Assembly: GCA_021323165.1 (NCBI GenBank)
Contig: JAJTCJ010000030.1
Location: 1 to 43,866 of the forward strand
Reading direction: 5' to 3'
Length of the DNA: 43,866 nucleotides
Origin: Bacteroidota bacterium
GTDB lineage: Bacteria > Bacteroidota > Bacteroidia > 2-12-FULL-35-15
The position numbers and the translations under genes were made by a program. This document shows positions 1 to 8,143 of the stretch, one piece after another. Below the pieces are notes generated by a model that saw only the letters and a program-made list of their open reading frames with translations, made no database searches and had not been told where the DNA came from. Within the stretch, counting starts at the first letter, position 1. Every line of letters starts with the position of its first letter.

Positions 1-139
1 AAACTATCGTCTTATCAAATCAAACGTTCGTAATTTCTTTTCAAATCCAATGCGTTACAGAGACTACTCTCAGGTTTATCTGAAAGATGTGGTTCCAACG
101 ACTGCTGGTGCTGAAGCAAAAAAAGAAGAAGGAAAATAA
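1..139 (+). CDS. C-terminal end of an unrecognised protein (5' end outside window)
   Basis: An open frame enters from the left edge (first full codon at base 2) and stops with TAA at 137-139, giving the last 45 residues of a protein. The tail has an Asn/Arg/Tyr-rich part (NPMRYRDYSQVYLKDV) and then a low-complexity Ala/Lys/Glu end. A strong rho-independent terminator begins 18 bases after the stop, which supports this being a true gene end. I do not recognise the family from this fragment. Confidence 0.6.
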   Translation, partial: NYRLIKSNVRNFFSNPMRYRDYSQVYLKDVVPTTAGAEAKKEEGK

Positions 140-154
140 ATTCAACTATTTAGG

Positions 155-190
155 AAAGCCCTGCCAGAGTTATCCGGCAGGGCTTTTTGT
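155..190 (+). terminator. rho-independent terminator
   Basis: An 8-bp perfect GC-rich stem (GCCCTGCC at 158-165 pairing with GGCAGGGC at 176-183) is followed by TTTTTG. It ends the transcript of the partial gene at the left edge and lies just upstream of the J-domain gene, which therefore needs its own promoter or read-through. Confidence 0.85.
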
Positions 191-196
191 TTTCTG

Positions 197-637
197 ATGG
201 CATTTACAAATTACTACATAGTGTTAGGTGTGAAGAACACCGCCAGCTTTGAAGAAATAAAGGCTGCCTACAGAGAACTTGCAAAAAAATATCATCCTGA
301 TAAAAATCCTGGTAATAAAGCTGCGGAAGATTTTTTTAAAGAAATTCAGCAAGCGTACGCAGTGCTGTCCAATACTGAGAAAAGAAGAAGATACGATCTA
401 AAGTTCAATTATGGGGATGATCGACCGAAACGGAAACCGGCCAACTCTGTCCCATATACTGGCAATGCTTACCAATACGCTCAACAGCAGGCAAGATCAC
501 ATAATAAAGAAAAAAGGCAAAATGAAGATCCGGAAAACAGATCTAAACCGGTTAATTCAGAAAATTATTATATTTTGATAAGTATCGGAATAGCTTTATT
601 ACTGCTGTATTTCATAATAACTTTTTCGAATAAATAA
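197..637 (+). CDS. J-domain (DnaJ-like) co-chaperone with C-terminal membrane anchor
   Basis: This 146-residue protein begins with a J domain (about residues 5-70). It carries the essential HPD motif at 33-35, which stimulates the ATPase of a DnaK/Hsp70 partner. The middle part is polar and low in complexity (Lys, Gln, Asn). Residues about 124-143 form one hydrophobic segment followed by SNK, so the protein is probably anchored by its C-terminus with the J domain in the cytoplasm. There is no Gly/Phe-rich region, zinc-finger or substrate-binding domain, so it is not DnaJ itself but a small specialised J protein. The start lies 7 bases after the terminator T-run. It converges with the thioesterase gene, with 2 bases between the stops. 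Confidence 0.85.
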   Translation: MAFTNYYIVLGVKNTASFEEIKAAYRELAKKYHPDKNPGNKAAEDFFKEIQQAYAVLSNTEKRRRYDLKFNYGDDRPKRKPANSVPYTGNAYQYAQQQARSHNKEKRQNEDPENRSKPVNSENYYILISIGIALLLLYFIITFSNK

Positions 638-639
638 TG

Positions 640-1089
640 CTATCTCTGCTGCATTTTAGCTTTTGAAACAATGCTGCAGGTGAAACGGCTGATACAGGTA
701 AGATCTCCGTTATCATTAAATATTTTTATTTCCCAGATGTGATTCATTCCTTTTACGTGAATTGGCCTGCAGACACCGGTTACATACCCTTCTTTAACGG
801 CTTTGATATGATTCGCATTGATCTCAATGCCAACTCCTATAAAATGCTCGGGATTCACCATCAGCCAGGAAGCAATACTTCCGAGAGTTTCTGCAAGTGA
901 CACAGAAGCGCCTCCGTGCAATAAGCCAAAAGGCTGTTTAGTCCGGCCATCAACAGGCATTGTTCCTTTAATATAATCATGACCGATCTCAGTCACTCGT
1001 ATATGTAATGAATCAGCAAGAGTTTCCGGATTCATCCATTCCAGCTCCTCAACAGTCGGCTCTCCGTACCAGATCTTCTTGTTTTCCAT
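640..1089 (-). CDS. menI: hotdog-fold acyl-CoA thioesterase, YdiI/MenI type
   Basis: This is a single hotdog-domain protein of 149 residues from the chosen ATG. It has the PaaI/YdiI signature HGGASVSLAETLGS, with the catalytic Glu at about residue 67 and the conserved His at about 58. The later stretch GIEINANHIKAVKEG and GVCRPIHVKG also matches YdiI/MenI, the family hydrolysing 1,4-dihydroxy-2-naphthoyl-CoA in menaquinone synthesis and related aryl-CoA thioesters. An upstream in-frame ATG at 1101 would add four residues (MLLG). I prefer the inner ATG because family members begin close to the IWxxxxTxEEL segment. The exact substrate is inferred from family resemblance only; no other men genes lie here. 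Confidence 0.85.
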   Translation of the reverse strand: MENKKIWYGEPTVEELEWMNPETLADSLHIRVTEIGHDYIKGTMPVDGRTKQPFGLLHGGASVSLAETLGSIASWLMVNPEHFIGVGIEINANHIKAVKEGYVTGVCRPIHVKGMNHIWEIKIFNDNGDLTCISRFTCSIVSKAKMQQR

Positions 1090-1209
1090 ACCTAAAAGCA
1101 TTAAAAAAATGTATGATTGTTTTGATTTTAAAGAAAGTTAAAAATACACAATTTCGACCAACACCAATTATATAAAGTCCTGTATGACGTTACTCTCGGA
1201 TAAAATCCG

Positions 1210-1217
1210 TACTTTTG
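1210..1217 (+). promoter_or_regulatory. Bacteroidota -7 promoter box of typA
   Basis: TACTTTTG fits the TAnnTTTG element of the Bacteroidota housekeeping sigma factor exactly. It lies 24 bases before the typA ATG at 1242, leaving a short A/T-rich leader. I see no clear TTG element at the expected distance upstream. Confidence 0.6.
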
Positions 1218-1241
1218 CACCTCGAAAAATAAAAAATTATA

Positions 1242-3012
1242 ATGAAAAACATCAGAAACATCGCCATCATTGCCCATGTCGATCACGGGAAAACAACGTT
1301 GGTAGACAAAATTTTACACACAGGTAAATTATTCCGTGAAAATCAGGAATCAGGAGAATTGCATTCTTGCAAAGAATGTATCCGTACGTTATAAAGGAAC
1401 AAAGATAAATATCATTGACACACCGGGCCACGCGGATTTCGGAGGCGAAGTAGAGCGAGTATTAAACATGGCTGACGGAGTTGTTTTGTTAGTGGATGCA
1501 TTTGAAGGCCCAATGCCTCAGACTCGTTTCGTTACACAAAAAGCTCTTGCTCAGGGAAAACGTGTTGTTCTTGTTATCAATAAAGTGGATAAACCGAACT
1601 GTCGCCCGGATGAAGTTCATGATCAGGTTTTCGATCTTTTCTTTAACCTTGATGCAACAGAAGAACAGTTAGATTTCAAAACCGTTTATGGTTCTTCCAA
1701 GCATGGCTGGATGGGTCCTGACTGGAAAAATCCAACTTCAGATATCACTTATTTATTAGATACTATTATCGATTTCTTCCCTGAAGCTCCAAGACAAGAA
1801 GGTTCATTACAGATGCAGATCACTTCATTGGATTACTCTTCTTTCGTAGGACGTATCGCAGTTGGACGTGTTCATCGCGGAGAGGTTAAAGAGAATATGC
1901 CCGTTTCTTTAGTGAAGCGTGATGGTTCTATTATTAAGTCTCGTGTAAAAGAATTATTTACATTTGAAGGACTTGGTAAAGTTAAAGCAACTGAAGCTAT
2001 CAAATCAGGAGAGATTGTTGCAATAACAGGAATTGAAGGTTTTGAGATCGGTGATACAATTGCTGACTTCAATGAGCCTGAAGGATTAACTCCAATTGCA
2101 ATCGATGAGCCTACAATGAACATGTTGTTCTGTATCAACAACTCTCCGTTCTTTGGTAAAGAAGGTAAATTCGTTACTTCCCGTCACTTACGTGATCGTT
2201 TATTCAAAGAGCTTGAAAAAAATCTTGCACTTCGTGTAGAAGAAACCAACTCTGCTGATTCTTATTTAGTATTCGGCCGCGGTATTCTTCACTTGTCCGT
2301 TTTAATTGAAACTATGAGACGTGAAGGATATGAATTACAGGTTGGACAGCCTCAGGTTATCATCAAAGAAATTGATGGTGTTAAGTGCGAGCCTATCGAG
2401 TATTTAACTGTTGATGTTCCTGAACCGGTTTCTGGAAAAGTAATCGAGTATGTTAGTCAGCGTAAAGGTGATATGTTATTGATGGAACCAAAAGGAGATC
2501 TTCTTCACCTTGAGTTTGAAATTCCTTCTCGCGGTATTATCGGTTTGCGTAACAACATCTTAACTGCAACTGCAGGTGAGGCTATCATGGCGCATCGCTT
2601 CAAAGCTTTCGAACCTTGGAAAGGCCCTATTCCTAACAGAAATAACGGTGTGTTAATTTCCGGTGAGCAGGGTACTGCAATCGCTTATTCTATCGATAAA
2701 CTTCAGGATCGCGGTAAATTTTTCGTTGAAGCAGGAGAACCTATCTACACAGGACAGGTGATCGGTGAGAACAACCGTCAGGATGATATCGTTGTTAACA
2801 TTACGAAAGAGAAAAAATTAACGAACATGCGTGCTTCAGGAACTGATGATAAAATGCGTATGGCACCTAAAATTAATTTCTCTCTTGAAGAAGCGATGGA
2901 ATACATTCAGGCTGATGAGTATGTTGAGATCACTCCGGGATCTATCCGTATGCGTAAAGTTATTCTTGATGAAACTGAACGTAAACGCCAGGAGAAAAAA
3001 GTTTATAGCTAA
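1242..3012 (+). pseudogene. typA: typA/bipA ribosome-associated GTPase, disrupted by an internal deletion and frameshift
   Basis: TypA/BipA is an EF-G-like translational GTPase that binds 70S ribosomes under stress. The ATG at 1242 opens a frame with the perfect family N-terminus, including the P-loop [10 protein letters not shown], and runs to about residue 40 (RENQESGEL). It then leaves the family sequence and stops at 1392-1394. The family sequence resumes in another frame at [12 protein letters not shown] (base 1363) and continues through [14 protein letters not shown] and the C-terminal domains to TAA at 3012. Between GEL and ILAKN only one base remains where relatives have about 14 codons (LDxNDLERERGIT). 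This fits a deletion of about 41 nt that removes switch I with its Mg-binding Thr and shifts the frame. The GTG at 1336 would give a protein without a P-loop. As written the gene cannot make a working GTPase; real decay and local assembly error are both possible. Confidence 0.85.
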
Positions 3013-3031
3013 TTTTAATAATAAAATTCTA

Positions 3032-3064
3032 AATGCCTTCCCGATCTACGGGAGGGCATTTTTG
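3032..3064 (+). terminator. rho-independent terminator after typA
   Basis: An 11-bp stem (ATGCCTTCCCG at 3033-3043 against CGGGAGGGCAT at 3049-3059, with one G-U pair) is followed by a T-run. It lies 20 bases after the typA stop. Confidence 0.8.
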
Positions 3065-3119
3065 CTTTAAGTTATTTACATTCGTATAATATAACAAGCA
3101 CTAACTTTACTCTGGAATT

Positions 3120-3127
3120 TAAATTTG
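3120..3127 (+). promoter_or_regulatory. -7 promoter box four bases before the start codon
   Basis: TAAATTTG matches TAnnTTTG exactly and is followed by four bases (TTTT) and then the ATG at 3132. If transcription starts about five bases after the box, as usual for this promoter class, the mRNA begins at the start codon. No convincing TTG element was found upstream. Confidence 0.5.
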
Positions 3128-3131
3128 TTTT

Positions 3132-3686
3132 ATGGCTTCAGCATTCGGACATGCATACGCAGCTATCGCGATAGGTTCAGGCTTCCAGGATAAAATACGC
3201 AGCTGGAAATTTCTGATACTTGGAATGATATGCTCTATCATTCCTGATGCTGATGTAATTTCATTTTCATTAGGAATTCCTTATGAATCATTCTGGGGTC
3301 ATCGGGGATTCTCACATTCCATTTTTTTCGGAATTCTTTTGGGAATATTAGTTACTGCGCTATTCTATAAAAAGCATTTTCTCACAAGGACCGGACTACA
3401 GTATATTTTATTTTTCAGTTTCTGCACTATCTCACATGGAATTCTGGATGCATTAACTACCGGAGGACTCGGAGTAACTTTCTTTTCACCTTTCAATAAT
3501 TCAAGATATTTTTTTCCTTGGCGTCCTATCAAAGTATCACCGATCAGAGCGACAAATTTTTTCGGAGAATGGGGAATCAAAGTGTTAAAGAGCGAAGCTA
3601 TCTGGATTGGTATTCCGGCATCAATATTTATTGTAATCAGAAAACTTATTAAATGGAAATCAAATGACAGAGAAAATAGGAAATGA
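3132..3686 (+). CDS. YdjM/DUF457-family membrane-bound metal-dependent hydrolase
   Basis: This 184-residue protein has about four hydrophobic segments and the histidine/aspartate motifs of the DUF457 (YdjM, YbcI) family: FGH near residue 7, IPDAD at 37-41, HRGFSHS at 57-63 and SHGILDALT at 101-109. These residues are thought to bind a metal at the membrane face, and family members are annotated as putative inner-membrane hydrolases; the physiological substrate is not known. The stop codon lies 20 bases inside the downstream aldose-epimerase gene, so the two are probably co-transcribed and translationally coupled. The -7 box directly before the ATG suggests a leaderless message. Confidence 0.85.
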   Translation: MASAFGHAYAAIAIGSGFQDKIRSWKFLILGMICSIIPDADVISFSLGIPYESFWGHRGFSHSIFFGILLGILVTALFYKKHFLTRTGLQYILFFSFCTISHGILDALTTGGLGVTFFSPFNNSRYFFPWRPIKVSPIRATNFFGEWGIKVLKSEAIWIGIPASIFIVIRKLIKWKSNDRENRK

Positions 3687-4536
3687 TCTGTTGAATATTG
3701 AAGTATCGGTTTCAGGTGCTGAGTTATCTTCGATATACCACATCCCATCCAAAAAGCAATACTTGTGGCAGGGCGGTGAGAAATGGTGGCCCAGAAGAGC
3801 TCCTGTGCTGTTTCCTGTCGTTGGAAAATTAAAAGATAATACCTTTCAGGTAAACGGGGAGAAATACAACTTAGGACAACATGGTTTTGCAAGAGATAAA
3901 GACTTCAGCTTAATTGAAAGGAATAATAACAAACTTGTCTTTTCTCTGAGTTCTGATGAAAGCACATTAAAAGTTTATCCTTTCCATTTTGAACTATTGA
4001 TCATTTATGAAATCAGATCCAATTGTCTTCAGATAACATATCAGGTAAAGAACAAGGATCAAAAAGAAATATTCTTTTCTATCGGAGCTCATCCGGGTTT
4101 TAATTGTCCAGTAAATAAAGATGAACTGTTCTCTGATTATTATCTTGAGTTTGAAGAAACCGAAAGTCTCGACCGTCATTTACTTGAAGGAGGACTTTTT
4201 ACCGGTTTAACAGAACCAGTCATGATCGATTCGAATAGAATTGACCTTTCGTATGAGTTGTTTGCGAAAGATGCGATCGTATTTAAGAATATGAAATCGA
4301 CATCAATATATCTTAAGAGCAAAAAAAATAAACATTCACTGAAGTTTAATTTTTCTGATTTTCCCTATTTTGGTATCTGGACAAAACCTGGTGCGCCATT
4401 TATTTGTCTCGAGCCGTGGTGCGGAATTGCAGACAATCAATACTTCGAAGGAGAGCTGAAAGATAAAGAAGGAATTATTGGTTTGGATACCGGTAGTTCT
4501 TTTTTAAGATCATATTTGGTAGAGGTTAATTCCTAG
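3664..4536 (+). CDS. aldose 1-epimerase family protein (LacX-like)
   Basis: This 290-residue beta-sandwich sugar epimerase has the LacX/YeaD-like signatures PRRAPVLFPVVGKL (about 43-56), QHGFARD (72-78), GAHPGFNCP (141-149) and CLEPWCGIAD near the C-terminus. The His residues in QHGFARD and GAHPGF correspond to the active-site pair that opens the sugar ring, and the late Glu to the catalytic base of mutarotases. The family interconverts alpha and beta anomers of hexoses; LacX-like members have poorly defined substrates. It overlaps the upstream DUF457 gene by 23 bases and converges with the MFS gene, with 11 bases of overlap at the 3' ends. Confidence 0.88.
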   Translation: MTEKIGNDLLNIEVSVSGAELSSIYHIPSKKQYLWQGGEKWWPRRAPVLFPVVGKLKDNTFQVNGEKYNLGQHGFARDKDFSLIERNNNKLVFSLSSDESTLKVYPFHFELLIIYEIRSNCLQITYQVKNKDQKEIFFSIGAHPGFNCPVNKDELFSDYYLEFEETESLDRHLLEGGLFTGLTEPVMIDSNRIDLSYELFAKDAIVFKNMKSTSIYLKSKKNKHSLKFNFSDFPYFGIWTKPGAPFICLEPWCGIADNQYFEGELKDKEGIIGLDTGSSFLRSYLVEVNS

Positions 4537-5764
4537 CTGCGTTCCTCTCAGATTTATCCATCTTGTTTATTGCGGCAAAACCTAATGCTGTAATAAGACT
4601 TAAGATAATGAAGAAGTAAAACATATTATCAAACCCAAATTTTCCTGCAATACCTAATCCTAATAATGGTGCTGCAATATTAGCAAGTCCATATGCGATA
4701 GAATACAAAGCCGAATATTGGCCTTGTCTTTCCTGCCCGGGTCTTGACAAAGAATAATTCATCATAAAAGGCATTGCAAGGATCTCTGACATTGTAATAA
4801 TGAATGTATAAATAACAGCCCATATCAACACCCCCTTACCGAGGATCAGTACTGCGAAAGCAACCGGAATACATAACACTCCGAAAATAATATATCTGAA
4901 GATTTTTTTGTTCTTTTCCAGTGATGAAATGAGAGGCATTTCAATAAGCACTACCAATAAACCGTTGAGTCCGAGAAGTAATCCGATCGTATCTGTACTA
5001 TAATTACATTCTTTACTCAGATACTGAGGGACACCGGCAAACAATTGAAAAAAGCTGATTCCGTAAAATGCAACCATAATTATAAAGAACAAATATCTCC
5101 AATCGCGGTAAGCTGATGTTTTATGATCTTTAAGAAGAACCGCATTCGAATGTTTTGATTCATCTATTTGACGGGGTAGATAAATCAAGAGCATAACTGC
5201 AGCAGCGAAACCTGTAATTGAATCTATAACAAACAACCATTTGTATCCTAAATACAATGCAATGAATCCTCCTATGGCAGGTCCCAGTGAAAATCCCAGA
5301 TTAATTGCAAGTCTTACAAGCGAAACAGATCTTGTACGGTTTTCAATTGTGCTGTAAACTGCAATGGCCTTAGAATTAGCCGGACGAAATATATCGGCAG
5401 TAAAGGCGTACATAAAGATAACAACAGATATTAAAAATGGATCGGTAGTGAAAAGAAGTAACAATAAGATCAATCCGCTGCTGATGAGGGAAAAGACCAT
5501 CACATCAAAAAAGTTTTTTCTGTCGGTTAACCAACCGCCTGCATAAGAACCAAGAACACTCCCAAAACCGTAAAAGCTCAAGGCAATCCCGGCATCAGCA
5601 ATCGAAAAATGAAGATCATTTGTAAGATATAAGGAAGTGAATAAAAGCACCATCGATCCGCTTCTGTTGATAAACATAGCAATCGATAATATCCAGATGT
5701 TTCTTTGAATATTACTGAATGAATTACGATATACAGAAAATAACCATCTCATTTCCTTGATCAA
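4526..5764 (-). CDS. MFS transporter, drug-efflux type
   Basis: This 412-residue protein has about twelve hydrophobic segments typical of the major facilitator superfamily. The loop between TM2 and TM3 carries motif A (GSYAGGWLTDRK at 72-83), and TM5 has a GPAIGG stretch like the antiporter motif C of proton-driven exporters. Overall it resembles the MdtH-like efflux branch. The substrate cannot be read from the sequence. The predicted start (MIKEMRW) leaves a short cytoplasmic N-terminus of about 22 residues before TM1. Its upstream neighbour on the same strand ends in a terminator, so the gene should have its own promoter, but I found no exact TAnnTTTG box. Confidence 0.85.
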   Translation of the reverse strand: MIKEMRWLFSVYRNSFSNIQRNIWILSIAMFINRSGSMVLLFTSLYLTNDLHFSIADAGIALSFYGFGSVLGSYAGGWLTDRKNFFDVMVFSLISSGLILLLLLFTTDPFLISVVIFMYAFTADIFRPANSKAIAVYSTIENRTRSVSLVRLAINLGFSLGPAIGGFIALYLGYKWLFVIDSITGFAAAVMLLIYLPRQIDESKHSNAVLLKDHKTSAYRDWRYLFFIIMVAFYGISFFQLFAGVPQYLSKECNYSTDTIGLLLGLNGLLVVLIEMPLISSLEKNKKIFRYIIFGVLCIPVAFAVLILGKGVLIWAVIYTFIITMSEILAMPFMMNYSLSRPGQERQGQYSALYSIAYGLANIAAPLLGLGIAGKFGFDNMFYFFIILSLITALGFAAINKMDKSERNAARN

Positions 5765-5793
5765 ATGTTGTTATTATAATAATAACAGGTATT

Positions 5794-5825
5794 AAAAAAA
5801 ATCCCCCCGTTTTTGCGGAGGGATC
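5794..5825 (-). terminator. rho-independent terminator for the lipoprotein gene
   Basis: The stem ATCCCCCCG (5801-5809) against CGGAGGGAT (5815-5823) has one C-A mismatch. Read on the minus strand it is followed by a T-run (A-tract at 5794-5801 on the plus strand). It lies 24 bases after the stop of the gene at 5849-6367. Confidence 0.75.
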
Positions 5826-5848
5826 ACTATACTTATATACAAAAAGTA

Positions 5849-6367
5849 TTAAGCATTAGGTTTAGCCGCTTCCTTAGCTTTTAAAGTTTTAGATGCATCG
5901 ATCATAGTCTGCACACCTTTTTCTGTGAAGATCTCTCCTTTTATATCTTCAACAACATATGAAGTTGTTCCCGCTTTTACTATTGAATAAAAGTGATATT
6001 CAGGTCCTGTGATCTCAGACTCCCAAAAAACAAGAGTTGGTTCATCTTTAACGAAACGCTTGAATTTATTTACGTCATTTCCTGCTATGTCGCTTTTTGT
6101 TAAAGCAATATCGCCCTCACCTTCCGTGATCGAGATTTGAAAATCTTTACCAACCTTAATTTCAGTAGCTCCCCAGGATTGTTCAATTACTTCCAGTTTC
6201 CCTTTTGTAGAATCAGGTACCATAATAGACAATTTATTACCATTAACAGTGATATTTGTTTCCATCATTCCCGGCAATGATGTAGTTGCTTCTTCTGTTT
6301 TAGTTCCTCCGCAACTTGCAAAGAAGATCATTGCAGGCGCAGCTAATAATAAAAGTACTTTTTTCAT
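5849..6367 (-). CDS. small hypothetical lipoprotein
   Basis: This is a 172-residue protein from the ATG at 6367. The N-terminus is a lipoprotein signal peptide: MKKVLLLLAAPAMIFFASC, with a lipobox ending at Cys19 followed by GG. The mature part is soluble, mixed in charge and has no recognised domain; it ends in an Ala/Lys-rich tail. A longer frame reaches 6454, but those extra 29 residues do not look coding and lie across the promoter, so I reject them. The gene has an upstream promoter pair and a downstream terminator, so it is a single-gene transcript. Likely location is the periplasmic face of a membrane. Function unknown. Confidence 0.8.
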   Translation of the reverse strand: MKKVLLLLAAPAMIFFASCGGTKTEEATTSLPGMMETNITVNGNKLSIMVPDSTKGKLEVIEQSWGATEIKVGKDFQISITEGEGDIALTKSDIAGNDVNKFKRFVKDEPTLVFWESEITGPEYHFYSIVKAGTTSYVVEDIKGEIFTEKGVQTMIDASKTLKAKEAAKPNA

Positions 6368-6395
6368 TTTTATATTGTTTGGTTTTTTAGCAAAG

Positions 6396-6429
6396 CAAAT
6401 ATAAATTATATAGTTGAGATTATACAAAA
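6396..6429 (-). promoter_or_regulatory. promoter of the lipoprotein gene (TTTTG - 21 nt - TATATTTG)
   Basis: On the minus strand TATATTTG (6396-6403) matches TAnnTTTG exactly, and TTTTG (6425-6429) lies 21 bases upstream as the -33 element. The ATG at 6367 is 28 bases downstream of the box. This excludes the longer upstream reading frame. Confidence 0.75.
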
Positions 6430-6590
6430 CTTTGTTTTCAGAAACAATTAACAAATTCCCCTGCTTTTCATTATTCGTTACATTTATAATGCTTAATTAA
6501 GTATCATGCAATGGCTATTTGCATAAAAGAAAAACATCCATAAGAATAATTCAGCAGACATATGGTCTTTAACAAAACATACTTTCACAT

Positions 6591-7619
6591 ATGAAACTTA
6601 CTTTTACCCCACATACCCTTACGTTTATCCATCCATTTAAAATTGCTCATGGGGTTAGGACTTCAACTCCTATAATGATTGTAATGCTGCAGGCAGATGG
6701 TCTGATAGGATATGGGGAAGCAAGCATGCCTCCTTACCTTGGCGAGAATCATGAAACAGTATCGGTATTTCTTCAACGCTCTGTTTCTTTACTTGAAACA
6801 ATCGAATTTCCATTTGAGATCAGAGATGTAATGAAAATGATAGATGAGCTCGCTCCAGGAAATACTGCTGCTAAAGCTAGTATTGATATCGCTCTTCATG
6901 ATCTTTATGGAAAGTATAATAAGATTCCATGCCGTGAGATGTATAATGCACAAAAAGACAATACACCTTATACCACCTTTACATTAGGAATAGATTCAGC
7001 AGAAGTTATAAGAACAAAAATAAAAGAGGCAGAAACTTTTAAAGTATTAAAAGTTAAGCTAAATGGTGTTGAAGATAAAATGATGATCGATGTTATCCGG
7101 AGCGTAACAAATAAACCAATTGCGGTGGATATAAACCAGGGCTGGAAAACAAAAGAGCAGGCAATTGAAATGATCGAATGGCTTCATAGCAAAAACGTTT
7201 TATTTGTAGAACAAGCAATGCCGAAAGAAGATACTGAATCTGCTTACTGGTTATACAAGAGAAGTCCACTACCATTGTATGCTGATGAAAGTGTTCAGCG
7301 TTTAATAGATATTGAAAATATAAAAGAGTGTTATCATGGTATCAATATCAAACTGATGAAGTGTACAGGAATGTATGAAGCTTCTCAAATGATAAAGAAA
7401 GCAAGAGAACTAAAATTAAAAATACTTATCGGATGTATGAGTGAAACGTCATGTGCTGTTTCAGCTGCTGCTCAACTCACACCATTATGTGATCATGCGG
7501 ATCTTGATGGTCCCTTGTTAATTAAAAATGATTTGTTCAAAGGAATTGGATTTGATAACGGAAAAATAATTCTGAACGACCTTCCGGGTATTGGCGTTAA
7601 TCCTGTGGTTATAGATTAA
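6591..7619 (+). CDS. dipeptide epimerase (L-Ala-D/L-Glu epimerase type), enolase superfamily
   Basis: This 342-residue enolase-superfamily enzyme of the muconate-lactonizing subgroup has all the catalytic residues. The KxK motif is Lys154-Val-Lys156. The Mg ligands are Asp180 (VDINQGW), Glu207 (FVEQAMP) and Asp232 (ADES). The opposing base is Lys254 (INIKLMK). The C-terminal DLDGP (304-308) is the substrate-clamping motif of dipeptide epimerases such as YcjG/YkfB. These enzymes epimerise L-Ala-D-Glu released from peptidoglycan so the dipeptide can be degraded. The exact dipeptide preference is not readable here, and no other murein-recycling gene is next to it. Length fits the family. Confidence 0.9.
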   Translation: MKLTFTPHTLTFIHPFKIAHGVRTSTPIMIVMLQADGLIGYGEASMPPYLGENHETVSVFLQRSVSLLETIEFPFEIRDVMKMIDELAPGNTAAKASIDIALHDLYGKYNKIPCREMYNAQKDNTPYTTFTLGIDSAEVIRTKIKEAETFKVLKVKLNGVEDKMMIDVIRSVTNKPIAVDINQGWKTKEQAIEMIEWLHSKNVLFVEQAMPKEDTESAYWLYKRSPLPLYADESVQRLIDIENIKECYHGINIKLMKCTGMYEASQMIKKARELKLKILIGCMSETSCAVSAAAQLTPLCDHADLDGPLLIKNDLFKGIGFDNGKIILNDLPGIGVNPVVID

Positions 7620-7716
7620 GAAGGATTGCTAAGCACTGTTAGTTATGTAGGCTGGAAGGTACATAAGGGAGAGAAGAGAAAGGGCTGTGTGTGTATTGCA
7701 AGAGGAAAATAAAGAA

Positions 7717-7752
7717 CAAAAAAAAAGCCCTTCCGTTTGGAAGGGCTCTTTT
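7717..7752 (-). terminator. rho-independent terminator for the Lys/Ala-rich gene
   Basis: A 9-bp perfect stem (AGCCCTTCC at 7726-7734 against GGAAGGGCT at 7739-7747) is followed on the minus strand by a T-run of about ten bases (plus-strand A-tract 7718-7726). It begins only a few bases after the stop of the small gene at 7754-7897. It may also act on plus-strand transcripts from the epimerase gene. Confidence 0.85.
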
Positions 7753-7753
7753 C

Positions 7754-7897
7754 TTACTTTTTCTTTTTAGCTGCTTTTTTAGCTGCTTTCTTAGGAGCAG
7801 ATTTTTTTGCTGCTTTCTTAGCTGCTTTTTTTGGAGCTGCTGATATTGTTAATATCGTCTTTTTATGATGCTCTTCATTTTTCAATTTCATCATCAT
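7754..7897 (-). CDS. 47-residue Lys/Ala-rich, histone-H1-tail-like basic protein
   Basis: This short ORF runs from ATG at 7897 to TAA at 7754-7756. The start is MMMKLKNEEHHKKT, and two further ATGs follow the first. From about residue 20 the protein is almost only Lys, Ala, Pro and Ser in an AAKK/KKAA pattern (APKKAAKKAAKKSAPKKAA), ending in four Lys. This resembles eukaryotic H1 tails and the basic tails of bacterial nucleoid proteins (Hc1/AlgR3-type), so DNA or RNA binding is a reasonable guess. No globular domain is present. Support for a real gene comes from the tight terminator directly after the stop, the coding-like repeat with synonymous codon changes, and the otherwise empty 524-base gap. 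I found no exact promoter box. Confidence 0.65.
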   Translation of the reverse strand: MMMKLKNEEHHKKTILTISAAPKKAAKKAAKKSAPKKAAKKAAKKKK

Positions 7898-8143
7898 AAT
7901 TTTTTTATCATCATGCATGAAAAATATTTCATTCTCGATGTGTCATCTTACATCATGCTTCCACAAAGGAATTAAGCGTGAGCGTTTTTCTAATAAGACT
8001 ATTCAAAGAACTATATAATACTTTATGCTGATGATATATTGAGTTTGATTTCAGACTTAAGTTCGATCTTCTAAGAAGAAAATTTATTTTCAAATAAATT
8101 ATCACATGAGATGGTTTTATGTGATTTATCCATTAATCTGCTT
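7898..8143. other. A/T-rich intergenic stretch with two inverted repeats
   Basis: This holds no convincing gene. It contains a perfect 9-bp inverted repeat with a 2-base loop at 8081-8100 (AATTTATTT / AAATAAATT) and a 7-bp hairpin at 8101-8125 (ATCACAT / ATGTGAT). The second lies 19 bases after the rsmB stop and could act as a weak terminator for it on the minus strand. Confidence 0.5.

Noticed and set aside
1336..1362. GTG at 1336 as a genuine alternative start for a short TypA
   Set aside because: The resulting protein would lack the P-loop, and the first nine codons are the wrong-frame reading of the true N-terminal region.
2831..3070. Frame of 79 codons overlapping the end of typA and its terminator
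   Set aside because: It lies in another frame of a conserved gene and runs into the terminator hairpin.
6480..6590. Short inverted repeat ATGCAA/TTGCAT and a near-match promoter before the dipeptide epimerase
   Set aside because: The stem is only 6 bp and the candidate box departs from TAnnTTTG; too weak to call.
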